From positions 36,613,336-36,677,335 of the forward strand of contig OZ038433.1 in the NCBI GenBank assembly GCA_964036275.1: a stretch of 64,000 bases of DNA, read 5' to 3'. Under the pieces are notes generated by a model, which was not told the origin of the DNA, ran no database searches, and saw only the letters and a program-made list of their open reading frames with translations. This document shows positions 14,160-26,400 of this stretch, piece after piece. Origin of the DNA: Litoditis marina. Lineage: Eukaryota > Nematoda > Chromadorea > Rhabditida > Rhabditidae. The position numbers and the translations under genes were made by a program. Positions within the stretch are counted from its first letter, which is position 1; each line of letters opens with the position of its first letter.

Positions 14160-14526
14160 AAGATATTTCAGATAAATGTGGTCTTCTATTAGAAAGTTTT
14201 TTTCCGTTGATAATTAAAATTATGATCTTCCTCTAGACGGTTTTCAGATAATAATTAAAAGTGTTCTCTATTGGGATGTTTTTCAAAAAATATTCAGAAC
14301 TGTATTCTATTAGAAAGGTTTTCCGTTAGTATTAAAAGTATGGTCGTTTTTCAAGTCATAATTGAAGTTATTTTCTTATTTTAGAAAAAAAATTATCTTA
14401 GAAAGTAACTAAAATTGTGGTCTTCTATAAGAAACTTTTTTCAGATAATAATTAGAATTATCGTTTTCTATTAGAGTGTTTTTCAGAAAACTATCGTTTC
14501 TTATTATACAGTTTTTCAGATTATCC
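14160..14526. repeat. Degenerate AT-rich tandem repeat, about 6 units
   Basis: A word resembling TCTATTAGAAAGTTTTTC, followed by AGATAATAATTAAAATTAT, recurs with drift every 55-65 bp. Example starts are near 14186, 14311, 14423 and 14467. Units differ by many substitutions and small indels, so the array is old. No gene overlaps it. Confidence 0.65.
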
Positions 14527-16136
14527 TAGCGCGAGTGGGTGGATGCATTTATCATAATTAACCTTTTCACCAGGAATAATGCAATTGTGCCCATTCAATG
14601 TTCTCGACTTCCAATTTCCGTCGGACTGCAAAAAAGTGCTGAAGAAACCGAAAGAGAAGGAAATGACTAAACGTTGATCTGAGAGAAAAGGTTCAATTTG
14701 AGATTAACTTGAACTTTGAAACAGAAAAAATATCGTTCAATAACTCAATTAGGCGCACTAATAGAGACAAAAGAGATTCATAATTTATTTCACATGTGTT
14801 AACTTATCCTCAATTGGGACTGGAAAAAAACCAATTGGGCTGATCTGTTAGAAACACTATTTGTAAATACATGTTAGCTATTTGTTCGTTTGGTATACGA
14901 AGTGCAAATTATACAAGTTTACTGCACGCTGTTCGATATCAGACTAACAATATCCAGTTATTCTACTCAACTGTTTCCAGCTGAATTTCCGGATGCGCTA
15001 AACAATGATTCAACTGGAATTGGTGCTAAAACATGGGTAAAGGCGTCAAATTGGCTTGTCGTTGAAGACAATCTAGGCGCGCCTCCAATAAGGAAGTGAT
15101 TAATGAATAGAAGGCGAGAAAATATGGAGATGGATGAAAAAGAGGATTGAAATATGTCCTATCGGTATCATGCATGTCATACTGCCCTATATTTTGTTTT
15201 GAGTAATAAATATATTCAAACTAAACAACACACTTCACCCAAACTGAGAACTTTGTAACAAATACAAACCTCGCTCTGTTGTACTAGAGTTGCATGTCTA
15301 CTTGTCACTTCTACTCACTCACATTAATCGCATTACAGGCTTGACCTCAGCTTAGCCTACCAGAGCAAGAGCTGTCAACTCAGTTGCGCACAAAAATTAA
15401 CGCGCAAAAGTTGTAAGACACAATTGATCTATTAAAAAAAGTTATTTTACAGTAGTATAAACCTGGTGACAAGTGATATATCTGAATGTTCTACCATTAA
15501 GTTTGGTTAAAAGTATTTTATACATTGAGAAACTCTATTGCCTAATATAATTAAAGTTAGGCAGTAGTTTGACTTCATACACCTTTTCGTGAAAATCATC
15601 TTAAAACCCATAGCAACCGGAAAAGACAATAATTAGGCAATGTCAACACTCTCATTAGATGAGTCTTTTGTTCGCCACCCCGCAATGTATAGGTACTGTA
15701 GCGTGTAATGATACGAGAACAAATATTACGAGTATTTCAGAAAGTATTGTTGCGCTGAAATAGAAATAACATGCTAATTTGAATCAGAAACACAAATAAC
15801 ACAACATGATCTGAGAAAATTGCGGTATAAGGATAGATTTTGTAAGAAAAGTATTTCTGTTCACTGTTCTTCACTTACTTCAAACTAGTCAAGTTAATTT
15901 TGCTTATTTAGGGCAACAATTGAACTCATACACTAATAACGAAACGGCCAATAGACCGAACATAGTTAGTAGTAAGCTTGACGAGTGAGAGTAACCAGTA
16001 GTGGAACAATGGGCGGGTACGATATGGCTGTCCCTTATCTCGTATCCGGTGGTCCTAGCTGACCCGTGACCCGTCAGAAAAAGAAAGAACCGCTGCCTGT
16101 GGCAGGACTGAGCGGCCATCCTTAAAGATGCTAATC

Positions 16137-16230
16137 AACTTTGATACCCTATTTAGCAGAATGAAACGGACCAAATGAAGCTAAACTTTGATACCCTATT
16201 TAGCAGAATGAAACGGACCAAATGAAGCTA
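16137..16230. repeat. Perfect 47-bp tandem duplication
   Basis: The 47 bp at 16137-16183 are repeated without a mismatch at 16184-16230. Perfect identity in non-coding DNA indicates a recent duplication or an assembly artefact. Confidence 0.9.
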
Positions 16231-18121
16231 TTTTCTAACCAATGAGGCAAAACGACGAACGTTTCCAACTGAAGTTGTTATATTATGAGGTGCAGCGTTA
16301 AATTTGTGCTAAAAACGTGAAACTCTCACGGATTCAGCCTGTAGTATCATGACCACTAGCAACTGGGGTACGTTAATGTTATCAATTGAAGTTAAATCAT
16401 TTAAAGGGAAATGCATACTCATCGATACTGAAAATGCGTGAAACACTAGCATAAGTACGAATGCAGTGCAAAACTACACTATTATTAATAATAGTGGTAC
16501 ATAACTGCTTCTACAGCCGTGGGTTACCTTTTCTCATTACATTAAAATAATCTAATTGAACCATTTCTGATGCTTTCTACTAACAAAAGCAATAGTTTAG
16601 ATAGTAAAACACTCAAGTGCACCAGCGCAAATGCGTTTGTCACCTCCAATAGTCAATTATCGACTTAATACACTTTTTCACTAGACAAAGACCATTACTA
16701 CTATTTCCGGACAATTACTACTAACCCACCCCTTTGTTTTATCCATGAAATAACGGACTGAAAATGAGAAAAACTTTGGAACAAACTTCATAAAATCCGT
16801 CAAAGCTAGAATTACACTCAAGTGTTTGAAGCTGCAGCTGTCATTTTTTTTGAAGCTTCACTATAAGTTACATCTGTTACCAGATTATCATTTGATTCCA
16901 TTAGCACGACTTGAAGTGAAACGGGGACTTGCACGTATAGAAAAGGCCGTACTTGTCGTCTACTTATTGATCTGTAACACAATGACAACGATTCATGAAT
17001 AAAACCAGTCTCTAAAACAGGTAACTCGGTTGTAGAACGGGTAGAAAGGCAAATATGCTCTTTAAAAACACTTTAGGCAGGCGGTCTTTGATACAGAACT
17101 GAGGTTTCGCATTTAGTCTTCTCTCCTTGTAATAATTGAATGAGTTGAAAAAAGTTATCTCGTTAGATCTTCAGACGAGCTTCAAAAAAGATACTGCGGC
17201 GATACTTGAAACAAAAAACGCTCATACAACAAGTCGATTTCATGGAGTTAATGAAATGATAAATCGGGATTCACAGGAAATTCCAATAATCTTTTTCTGA
17301 GTTGTGTTGCATTCGCATGCAGCACAGAGTTGAGTTGATCTAAATTAATGCGCGCTTTGATTTATTTCATTGTCTCAAAAGGCCTCTCTGAAGAAAAACA
17401 ATTATAATTTCTCTGAAAAACTGCTGCAGATAAGTAATGAACACTACTCATAAACTCTTCGAAACGTAGTTTACCGCAGTTCAACCGTTAAATAATCCAT
17501 TACAGGCAGTACGTTTCGCATCATTGAGTGATTTTATCGGGTGATTTAAGAAACCCAAGGAACTGCAACACATACCACATTCGTTTGTGGCACACGCTTC
17601 AATCACATATTTCAGTCATCCATTCACCTGTAGCTAATTATAAATTCTAATTGAATAAGTCTTCTCTCCTTGAAGAATAATTGAACCTTTGCACACTTTC
17701 ATGCGCTGGTTAATCGTTTTTATACTGTACATCGCATGCTAATGGGTGTTAGACTCACTTTGTCAGCGACAATGCCCCAATAGAAACCTCGTCATTAAAA
17801 AAAAACTTTATTTCTCTGTTCTATAACGATAGTAATTTCCCAACACAAAAATATAACGCTTTGTAATCTAATATTCACAATTTGTTCTTGAATCGAAAAT
17901 TAGGCTATATTTTAAACCTCTTTAGTGGCTCGGTCTTACATCCAATATTTATCCGACCTATGTGACAGTTGGGGTTCAAAACTGTAAATCCCGCTGAGAT
18001 CAGAAACGTCTGAGAGACGGTTACACCCGAAAAGAGTATATTGCGTAGACAGAACGAAGAAAAGCACAACTATCTATGTCATTTGAAATTTTTGGAGAAG
18101 TATCTCACGCTAGCAGACGAG

Positions 18122-18169
18122 ATGATGTTTTGAATGACAATCTTACTGGATTGTCATTCAGAACATCAT
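18122..18169. repeat. Short near-perfect hairpin, 21-bp stem and 6-nt loop
   Basis: Arms 18122-18142 and 18149-18169 are reverse complements except for one position that could form a G-U pair if transcribed from one strand. The loop is TTACTG. The stem is near-perfect and only 21 bp. This could be a small foldback repeat, a cruciform-forming site or a hairpin RNA. There is no gene context to decide. Confidence 0.7.
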
Positions 18170-20417
18170 ACACGTACATATCTATTTAGGATTCTGTAAC
18201 TGCGGAGATCGGTTTTATTTCAGAGAAAGCAACGACTCTTTTTAAACCTTTCAAATAAAGTTGATGAAAAAATGAAAATTTAAATGAACTTTACGCTGTT
18301 TGATAGTTTTAAAAGCTTGCGATTTCATGACGTCCAGTATTACAGCTTTCCCGGACTATACGAAACCATTCCTATCTCTACAATTGCGCGAACTCTCAAC
18401 CAATATACAAACTGTTATGTTGATGTCAGCTATGCTTGGGTCCACTATTACAGTTTTTTTGTATCAACATCGGTGTGTTCTATCCTTCAACCATCCCAGG
18501 AAACTAACTCGGTAGGTAGATCGCGTGTACAGTTCACTGTGAAACCAGCCCTGCTGAACCTGCTTCAATCATTCGGAGTGATTTTAAAATCATATATACT
18601 TAGGCTAGAAACAACTCTATCTCTACATGTGCGGAAAAAAACCAAGTAATTGTCGATTAGAGTCAGATTTTTTGCTCCAAGCATTCCTTTATGTTCAGTT
18701 GTTATCTTAAAACATCGAATTTATATACAACTAGCAAAACTATGCGCTTCGAACTTGTGCAAACTGGTGGCTCTGAGAAACTATACTATGAAAAATTCAC
18801 TTGAAATATTCACAATCTTACTGTAGAAGGGTAATGTTGCGTGAAAGAGGTTATAACTGCAACAATCAGTGTACCGGTGTCTAACGTCTAACGAAACATC
18901 TAACGAAGCCATGTTCCTATTTTGCGTGCTCGCAAATGATGAAACAAATGAAACCATTCAAATATGATTCGATTTTTTCGCTCGTTGGCATTTGAATACC
19001 ATAACCCAAGCAAGTTCCGGTTACAAAACGGATGATAACATGTGTTTAGATAACGTGAAGTGTAACGTGAGGTGCATAAAAAATCGTGCACAAAAGAGGA
19101 AGTATTTCTCCGTTTGATAGAGAATACCTTGCACCGTAGCTGAACCTAATCAGGGATCTGATCACAGTTTGGAGATCGAATTCCTCTGTTCGAGTATGGT
19201 GGGGGTAACCTCAATCTGGGTCAGGAACTGAGCAGATAGCTTAGCTCAGAGGTGAACTTCACATGAGACTTCGCTACTGTACCGAATAATGATTTTGTAT
19301 TCCATCAAACATGTATAAAATGAATGGAATTCAATTAATGAAACGATGTCAGGAATCGCTGAGGCAATCATGTGCCTGTGAAGTCTTCGGTGATTTGGGA
19401 AACCTCTGAGGAAATGACGCGATCCGTTTCCAGATATACCCTATGGGGTCATACTAGTTGTCTCTCTTGATAGTTTTGCGGAAACTATTGCTCTATTGAT
19501 ACTTAACGCCTCGTTTCGAAAGTACATATTTGGTGTATTAGCTCATGTTCGGCCAATGATCAGTGAGTTAAAAATAGCGGATCTCGCCAAATTCCATTAT
19601 TGTTACTTTTCAGGACACGAAAAAATATCAGGTCAGAAAAGTTTGTGCTAGCAATTTCAGATAACAACAATAGCACAGCATTTTAGGAAGAGACGTCCGA
19701 GTAAGTTATATTGGCCCATCAAACGTCATACGTCTGGAGAATGTTGCTTCTTGAATCTGCATTCCCAGACATCATACCATTCTATTGAAAAGCTTCGAAA
19801 CATTATATCATTTATGAATTGAGTGATTCAACGATTAGAATAAATTTGGTTAGCGACGTACCTACAAGATTTGTTTGGAGAAACATGCCTATCTTTCTCG
19901 TTTCGAGTGTCTCGTTTACCTGTGGTGTCAGTTTCATGTGGCCACTCTCTAGCTCTGACCGGTTATTTTATGATCCTTTACTGCGGTATTTAGGACATTT
20001 CATGAAAATTACTTCAAATTTGACGGTTGTTCTGATTGTGGTTGCTTGAGTCGTTAATAGGTGAAACATTTACATCATGCTACTCAGTTTTAAATAGTTT
20101 TTCAATGGCAATCATCGTGTGGTCTAAACTGCAACATGGTGATTGTCACAGTAGGCTTTGAAAGTCGCGCGGATCGTGTACATTCAAAGATTAGAATTTG
20201 AATAATCCTAAAATTATAAAACTAAGAGTCTGCAATTTTCGACAAAACTATGTCCAAATTACTTGTGAAGTTTAATGAAAGCTAATAGTAAAAAGTAGAG
20301 TTTTATCATGCGGAAAAATCAATAAACACGAAATATTCACAGATTGAAAACGTAGAACTCTTCTGAAGATTCTCACGTACATAGTTAAACATGCACAGTT
20401 ATTATGCACAAACAGTA

Positions 20418-23400
20418 TCATTTTCTACTAAAACTAAAGAAAGCAAATCGATTGAGCAGATAAACCGTGATTATAGCTACAGCTGTAAATAACAACACAA
20501 GCAGAGCATGCACGTCGAGATTGTGGTATTCAATCCAGTTCAAATGATCCGTACTCAGCTTCAAATGGGTGAGGGTGGGCTCTTTCCCGGACAATCGAGC
20601 GAGTCGCTGCACTTCGCGCCGCATCGCTGCGGGACTGCCGCGCAGAATACGCGCTGCCTGGCGGGCTTGCAGAGTGAACGGACTGGAAAATTAGTAGGTA
20701 CAACATTTTGTGGCGAGGGTAACGTTGCCATTCATATGTCACCAGATTCCAGATGTGTACTTCATTAGTTGTGTTTCGTAAAGTTTTTTTTCATTTCACA
20801 ATCGAACGTGAAATTCAGTAATTTATACGTGTCTACCATTGTTTTTAGTTTCAACGACACATTTGGAATTTTCACATTATCTCACTCAACATATACACAA
20901 ATTGGGAAAAACAGATGTATGAGGGACGTAAGAAAGAAGCTAGCAAAACAATTCCATTGGTTCACGTTTATCAAGAGGTTTAACAACAATTCAAAACAAC
21001 TTTTATCAATGTATTTTTTGATATAGTCAATTACATGATCACGTGAAACGCGTGAATAACTTCATATTACATGCACGCTCAATTACAAAGTGCACATTCG
21101 CTAGCATTATTTCACGTATCACGTGACTACTTTTTGTAAATCTTCAACTCAGATTTGCACAAGGATAAATAAATGGTGATCGCAACAGAAAACAAACAGT
21201 CTCACCTCGGCTCTCCATTGTTGCCCAATACTCTACGCAATGCATACAGTATATCCTCCTTATTGACAGTGAATTTGTCCAGAGTAATCGAGAAGCCGCG
21301 TTCCGCTGCTAGCGCCGCGTTTGAATCCTGAACACAGAAAGAATATAATATGATCTTACAGTACTCAAGCTAGATATCAAATCAGTATTGGCAGAAGTCT
21401 GATAAATAAGAGATATCATCTCAGCTCACTTCTGATCATCTTTTGAAGAGTGTTCTTGTTCTGGCACTCTATTTCACATGAGGAATACATCTACTATTGT
21501 AGATGGTATGAACCGACCAGAATACAGTTAACAAAAACTTTATGAATGACTGACAAGGATGTGTTTACCTGATCAGCGAAAATGGGCATCGTAACCAAGG
21601 GTACACCGAATAACAATGCTTCCTGGATGGAGTTCATTCCGCCGTGTGTGATAAACACCTTCACCCGACTGTCAGCTGCAAACGAATTGCATTTTAAAAA
21701 AGTAATCAAACTTAACTTTGTCATACAGCATGATATAAACAAATTTTAATTCCTGAAACATACGTTCCGCAATCTAACTAAAAAAAATATTTAGATAACT
21801 ATTTTCCCTAGAGCACCTTCACTAATAAACCAAACTGTGGTTATGATCGAAATTCCATAATCATTTTGATTTCCTGTGCATAGAAAACATAACCTACCTA
21901 ATAGATCCACCTGCGGCACCCATTTGCGAAAATGAACGTTCGGTGATGTGATGTTGCTCTGAACATCGTCTTTCCATATAAACTCGTAGTCGGGCATTGC
22001 TCGGAACGCTTCCAGAAAACCTGTACGGAACGAAACTCGGTAAGAAAGAATGTAGATTCGTGCATCTTGTCCGACGGGGTGATCCGGACAAAAAAAAATC
22101 TTCAAACAAACTGTTGTTTGATATTGAACTGCGTAAAGTGGATGAGGTATCTTTGATTGTTCGTAGCCACTTGCAAGGGAAAACTCAACTTATAACACAA
22201 TGTACCAAATATTCTGACTAATGTCACCCACCTTGTCTAATGTGAAGTGGCATCTCGGCTGATTTGACGAGTGAACCAAGTGAGAACAAAATTGTTCCCT
22301 TTTTCCCACGGGCCAGTACTGCTTCGAAGTCCTGCAAAGTATTCTTTCCACCTAAGACCGAACTAAGTTTATTCAAATCTGCGCATACTTCAGAAAAAAC
22401 GGAGTATAGGGATGAAAACTAGTGAATCTTGCTGCGATACATCGAAGAAATAATAGCGAAAACAAGGAACAAAGAATGTGATGTTGGCGCCGGTATATTT
22501 CTGCATACTCTATTCTGCTCTCTTGGTAGTTTGATCACAATTGAACACAGAAGTGTGTGGAGATCAAACTACAACTGACAAATGATCACCCTCGATAGAC
22601 ATTTTTTTCATGCCACCGTCAGATACAACTGAAAAGCCAAATCTATCTCCATCCGATCGTCTTGTTCAAGAGCATGTGAAATATTGTTTTCGTTAAGTAA
22701 GAACCGGATGACGGAGTTCCAAAAAGATACAGTTTCAACAACACTAATACTCTTAAAGATCTGGTCAGTTGGAAAGAATTATATCGAACGAAGATATAAC
22801 CCACTTCTGATAAAGGTTCAGGATCTCTGGTGGTGGAACCTCCAATATATCTCACGCTGGAGAGCGTGGGACGAGTAGATTCAGTCATTTCGTTCGTGTT
22901 CAGCAACAGATAGTCCATTTTGGTCTGCAATGAATGATAGTTGAAGCACACAAAGTCTGAATACTGAGTATTAAAAGTACCAAGAAGCATTATTATACAT
23001 GACATACAGGTTCAACCAGTTGGAATAGATGGTTTGCAGAGCGTACTATTAAATGTCTTGTAACCTGAGATACTATGTAATCGAGTTTAGACTTACACTC
23101 CAGGTGCTATCGAACAAAACTGAAACTTTTCCAATAACATTCACAGATCTCTAAGGGGAGAAGGCTCATGAATAAGTTTCAGTGTGAGAAAAAGACCATA
23201 GCCAAAAGACAACATTTCACGCATTTATGTACATCAGCTATTTGTGAACCGAGGTCGGTTTCATGTATCATTTGAGTTTCATTGAAAACGTTATTTCATG
23301 GGAACTGATAGATCAGTGAAACAACTCACTCTGTACAGCTCAGCCAAGTCGGGAAAAGCTGGGAATTTTTGATTGAAGAGACTTTGCTCCATGAAGTATA

Positions 23401-26400
23401 GCCGCAAATAGAGTGCCTAGAACGAAACGATCGGAATAATTATTGCTAAAAAGCACATTAGAGTGACAATTACCTCCACTGCAAACAGCTGAAGGTATAG
23501 TCTCAGATGACAAACAACGAGCTGAAATTTTCAATAAACACTTTTGCACAGTTTTCACTAGAGATAATTTAGCTGATTTTGAGGTTACCAAAGCAGCAGA
23601 TGGGACATTAAGTACACTTGATGTATCTCCCTATATTGTCTATGAGCGTCTGAAAACATTGAAAAACAAATTCTCTTGCGGCCCCGACAATATACCAACA
23701 TCTTTCTATAAGAATTTGGCGCTAGTCCTTGCACATCCACTTTCTCTCATTTTCGAATGTAGTCTGAGAACTGGTACGTTGCCAAATCTTTGAAAACAGT
23801 CCAATGTTGTACCTATTTTCAAAAAAGGGCATCCTAACGAGGCGAAAAATTATCGCCCCATAAGTCTAACATGTGTATCTTGCCGAATTTTCGAATCTTT
23901 ACTAGTCAAAAAACTGAGAACTCATCTATGGTCCACGAGCCTGATATCACACAATCAGCATGGGTTTTTGAATAACCGCAGTACTACAACTAATTTGTTA
24001 GAATATCAAAAATATCTACATGAGTCTCATTGCAAAGACCTCAATGTGGACGCTGTATATTTAAATGTTTCTAAAGCTTTCGACTCAGTGACTCATAGAC
24101 GCCTAATTTCCATTCTTGAGGCATACGGTATTACTGGTGATATGCTCAGATGGATCAAAAACTATTTGACTAATCGTACCCAAAGAGTTAAAATCAATCA
24201 GTCGTACTCTTCATCTGGGATAGTCACATCCGGTGTTCCCCAGGGAAGCTGTTTAGGCCCACTTTTGTTTTTAATATACATAAATGGCATTGAAACATCA
24301 ATCAAAAGTAGTAAACTTCTCGTTTATGCGGATGACTGTAAGATCTTTTCGAACAGTTCCATACCAAATTATCAGTCGCTTCTTGAAGATGATCTGAACT
24401 TTGCTCATGACTGGTTAGTTGAACGCCAACTCCAACTCTCTATTGAAAAGTGCGCAGTAATGTACATGGGAAAGTCAAACAGTAAACATGAGTATAAGCT
24501 TGGCGGGTCAATTCTGGCATCTGTTGATGTAATTAGAGACCTAGGCGTAAACTTGAGTAACACATTGAAAATGTCTACACATATTCTCTCTGTTAAACGG
24601 AGGGCGAGCGCGATAGTGAACAGTTTGTTCCGTTGTTTTTCATTTTCTAAGGAAAGATTTATGTTGTGCTATAAAACAAAAGTGCTTCCCATTCTTGAAT
24701 ATGGATCAGAAGTTTTTGCCCCACTAAACAAAGGTGATATTATGAGTCTTGAAGTGGTTCAGCGAAGATTTACTAAGAGGTTGTTGCCAGGATTTCCGTA
24801 CAAAAACCGTCTAGAAAAACTCAAACTCTCTACATTGTGGAAACGCCGATTATTCAAGGACTTATGTACTGCTCACAAATACATTTATGGCCACTATTGG
24901 ACTTCCAATATTGTTACTCTTGCTCCTCCCACTAGTGTTCGCCATATGCTAAGAGGGAATGGTTTGAAACTATCGGATTGTCCCCCAGCTCTTGTCAACC
25001 TGAAGTTCATCTCGTCACGCATTGCCCCTGTTTGGAATAGATTACCTGCAGAAATAGCTCTGCTTCACTGTCCCAGTGAATTTAAATGTCGTTTGGAAAA
25101 ATGGTTTTTATCAGAAAATGTGTTTCTTGGATCACTTGACCCCACGAACATATCTTAAACAATAATCGATGGTTTATTCCTTAATGGTTCTGACAACCTT
25201 TTGTAAAGTAAAGAACCTGTTTATCCCTCTTGCCTTGTTTTGATAGTAGTGTGTAATTGTATTTTAAACGTAAATTATCTACTTTAGACTTGCAACCTGA
25301 ATGTAACAGACAGCCTCTTGGAGGATAGCCGTTGTCTTCCTAGAAGACTCTTTTCCTCCAACTCCCAGCGCCCTTTTGACGCCAACAACACCTTCACACA
25401 ACACACAGTGATACGGGAGAAAAATAAAGCTTGTATTGTATTGTATTGTATTGTTGTATAAGGCGTTAAGAAATAATTTCAGTTGAAAATCGGTTTGCGA
25501 GAACAATAATTCACAAAAACAATTCACAAAAAAAATCAACCCTGTAACCCGGGTTATTAATTCAGTAGTTCAGAAGCTCGAACATTTACACGTAACCACA
25601 AACAACCATTTTGCAGGTTGCTTTATGAAAGCCAGGCCAGAATTGTTGTTTAATTCTGCTGTATTTGTGGGTTGATCTTGATTTAGCAAATTTTGAACCA
25701 ATTCACAACTTGTATGGTGTTTGCCGATAACACTACAGGTCAAGTTTGCTCACACCTCATAAGTTAACTGACAGTCTACCTATTGACAAACCTTGCTGCT
25801 GTAGTGAAACAACGAGTTGTAGACCCGCTCGATGAAGCTCATTTGACTACCCATATGTGTCATGAAAGCTGAAACGGAGTAATGAATATTTGAGGCGATC
25901 TTGTTTTTCTAGAAAGCGTAAGCATCAGATTTGTTACCAAAGAACGATCTCTATAATCAGCAATAACTCGATGAATTTTGATGTGAAATCAAAGTATTCA
26001 ATGAAATGCTTCTAAACTGAGATATCAACCAACTTGACAGAAATTAAAGTAAAACAATTTTATCAAAACCTGGAACAAAGCTCAGCTGTGGCTCAATCCG
26101 TAGAAGTTCGTTGTGGGCCGGTGTCATTCCCAAAGCAGATGCCATCATGATTTTCGGAATTCCGGCCAGATGAAGAATTCCTGAACCGTTTTTTTTAAGC
26201 CGTACAATAATTCATGTGATGGATATGTTGTTTCATTTATCGTTAACTACAAAAAATATCGTTGTTAAAAATGTTTAGGGATCGCATCACGCATCAATAT
26301 AAAAGTTTGCTCAAACTCAAGCTGAAGTTAGCTTAGACACTCTACAAATTCTGGTTAACACTGTTCTTTGAGTTTTCTGACAGTTTAGTGCGCTAATGAC

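Larger units (their letters stand above)
9275..20417. other. Intergenic region of about 11 kb
   Basis: I see no supportable multi-exon gene between the two minus-strand genes. A few frames of 60-120 codons lack domains and consistent splice joins. Recognisable content is repetitive: GA-rich microsatellites near 9.85, 10.7 and 12.45 kb, a degenerate AT-rich tandem repeat at 14.16-14.53 kb, a perfect 47-bp duplication at 16.1 kb and a near-perfect hairpin at 18.1 kb. A G+C-richer open frame on the minus strand at 11.92-12.12 kb is listed separately. Confidence 0.6.

Noticed and set aside
18284..18649. 121-codon plus-strand frame
   Set aside because: Overlaps another frame of similar length and shows no recognisable domain, leader or consistent splice partner.
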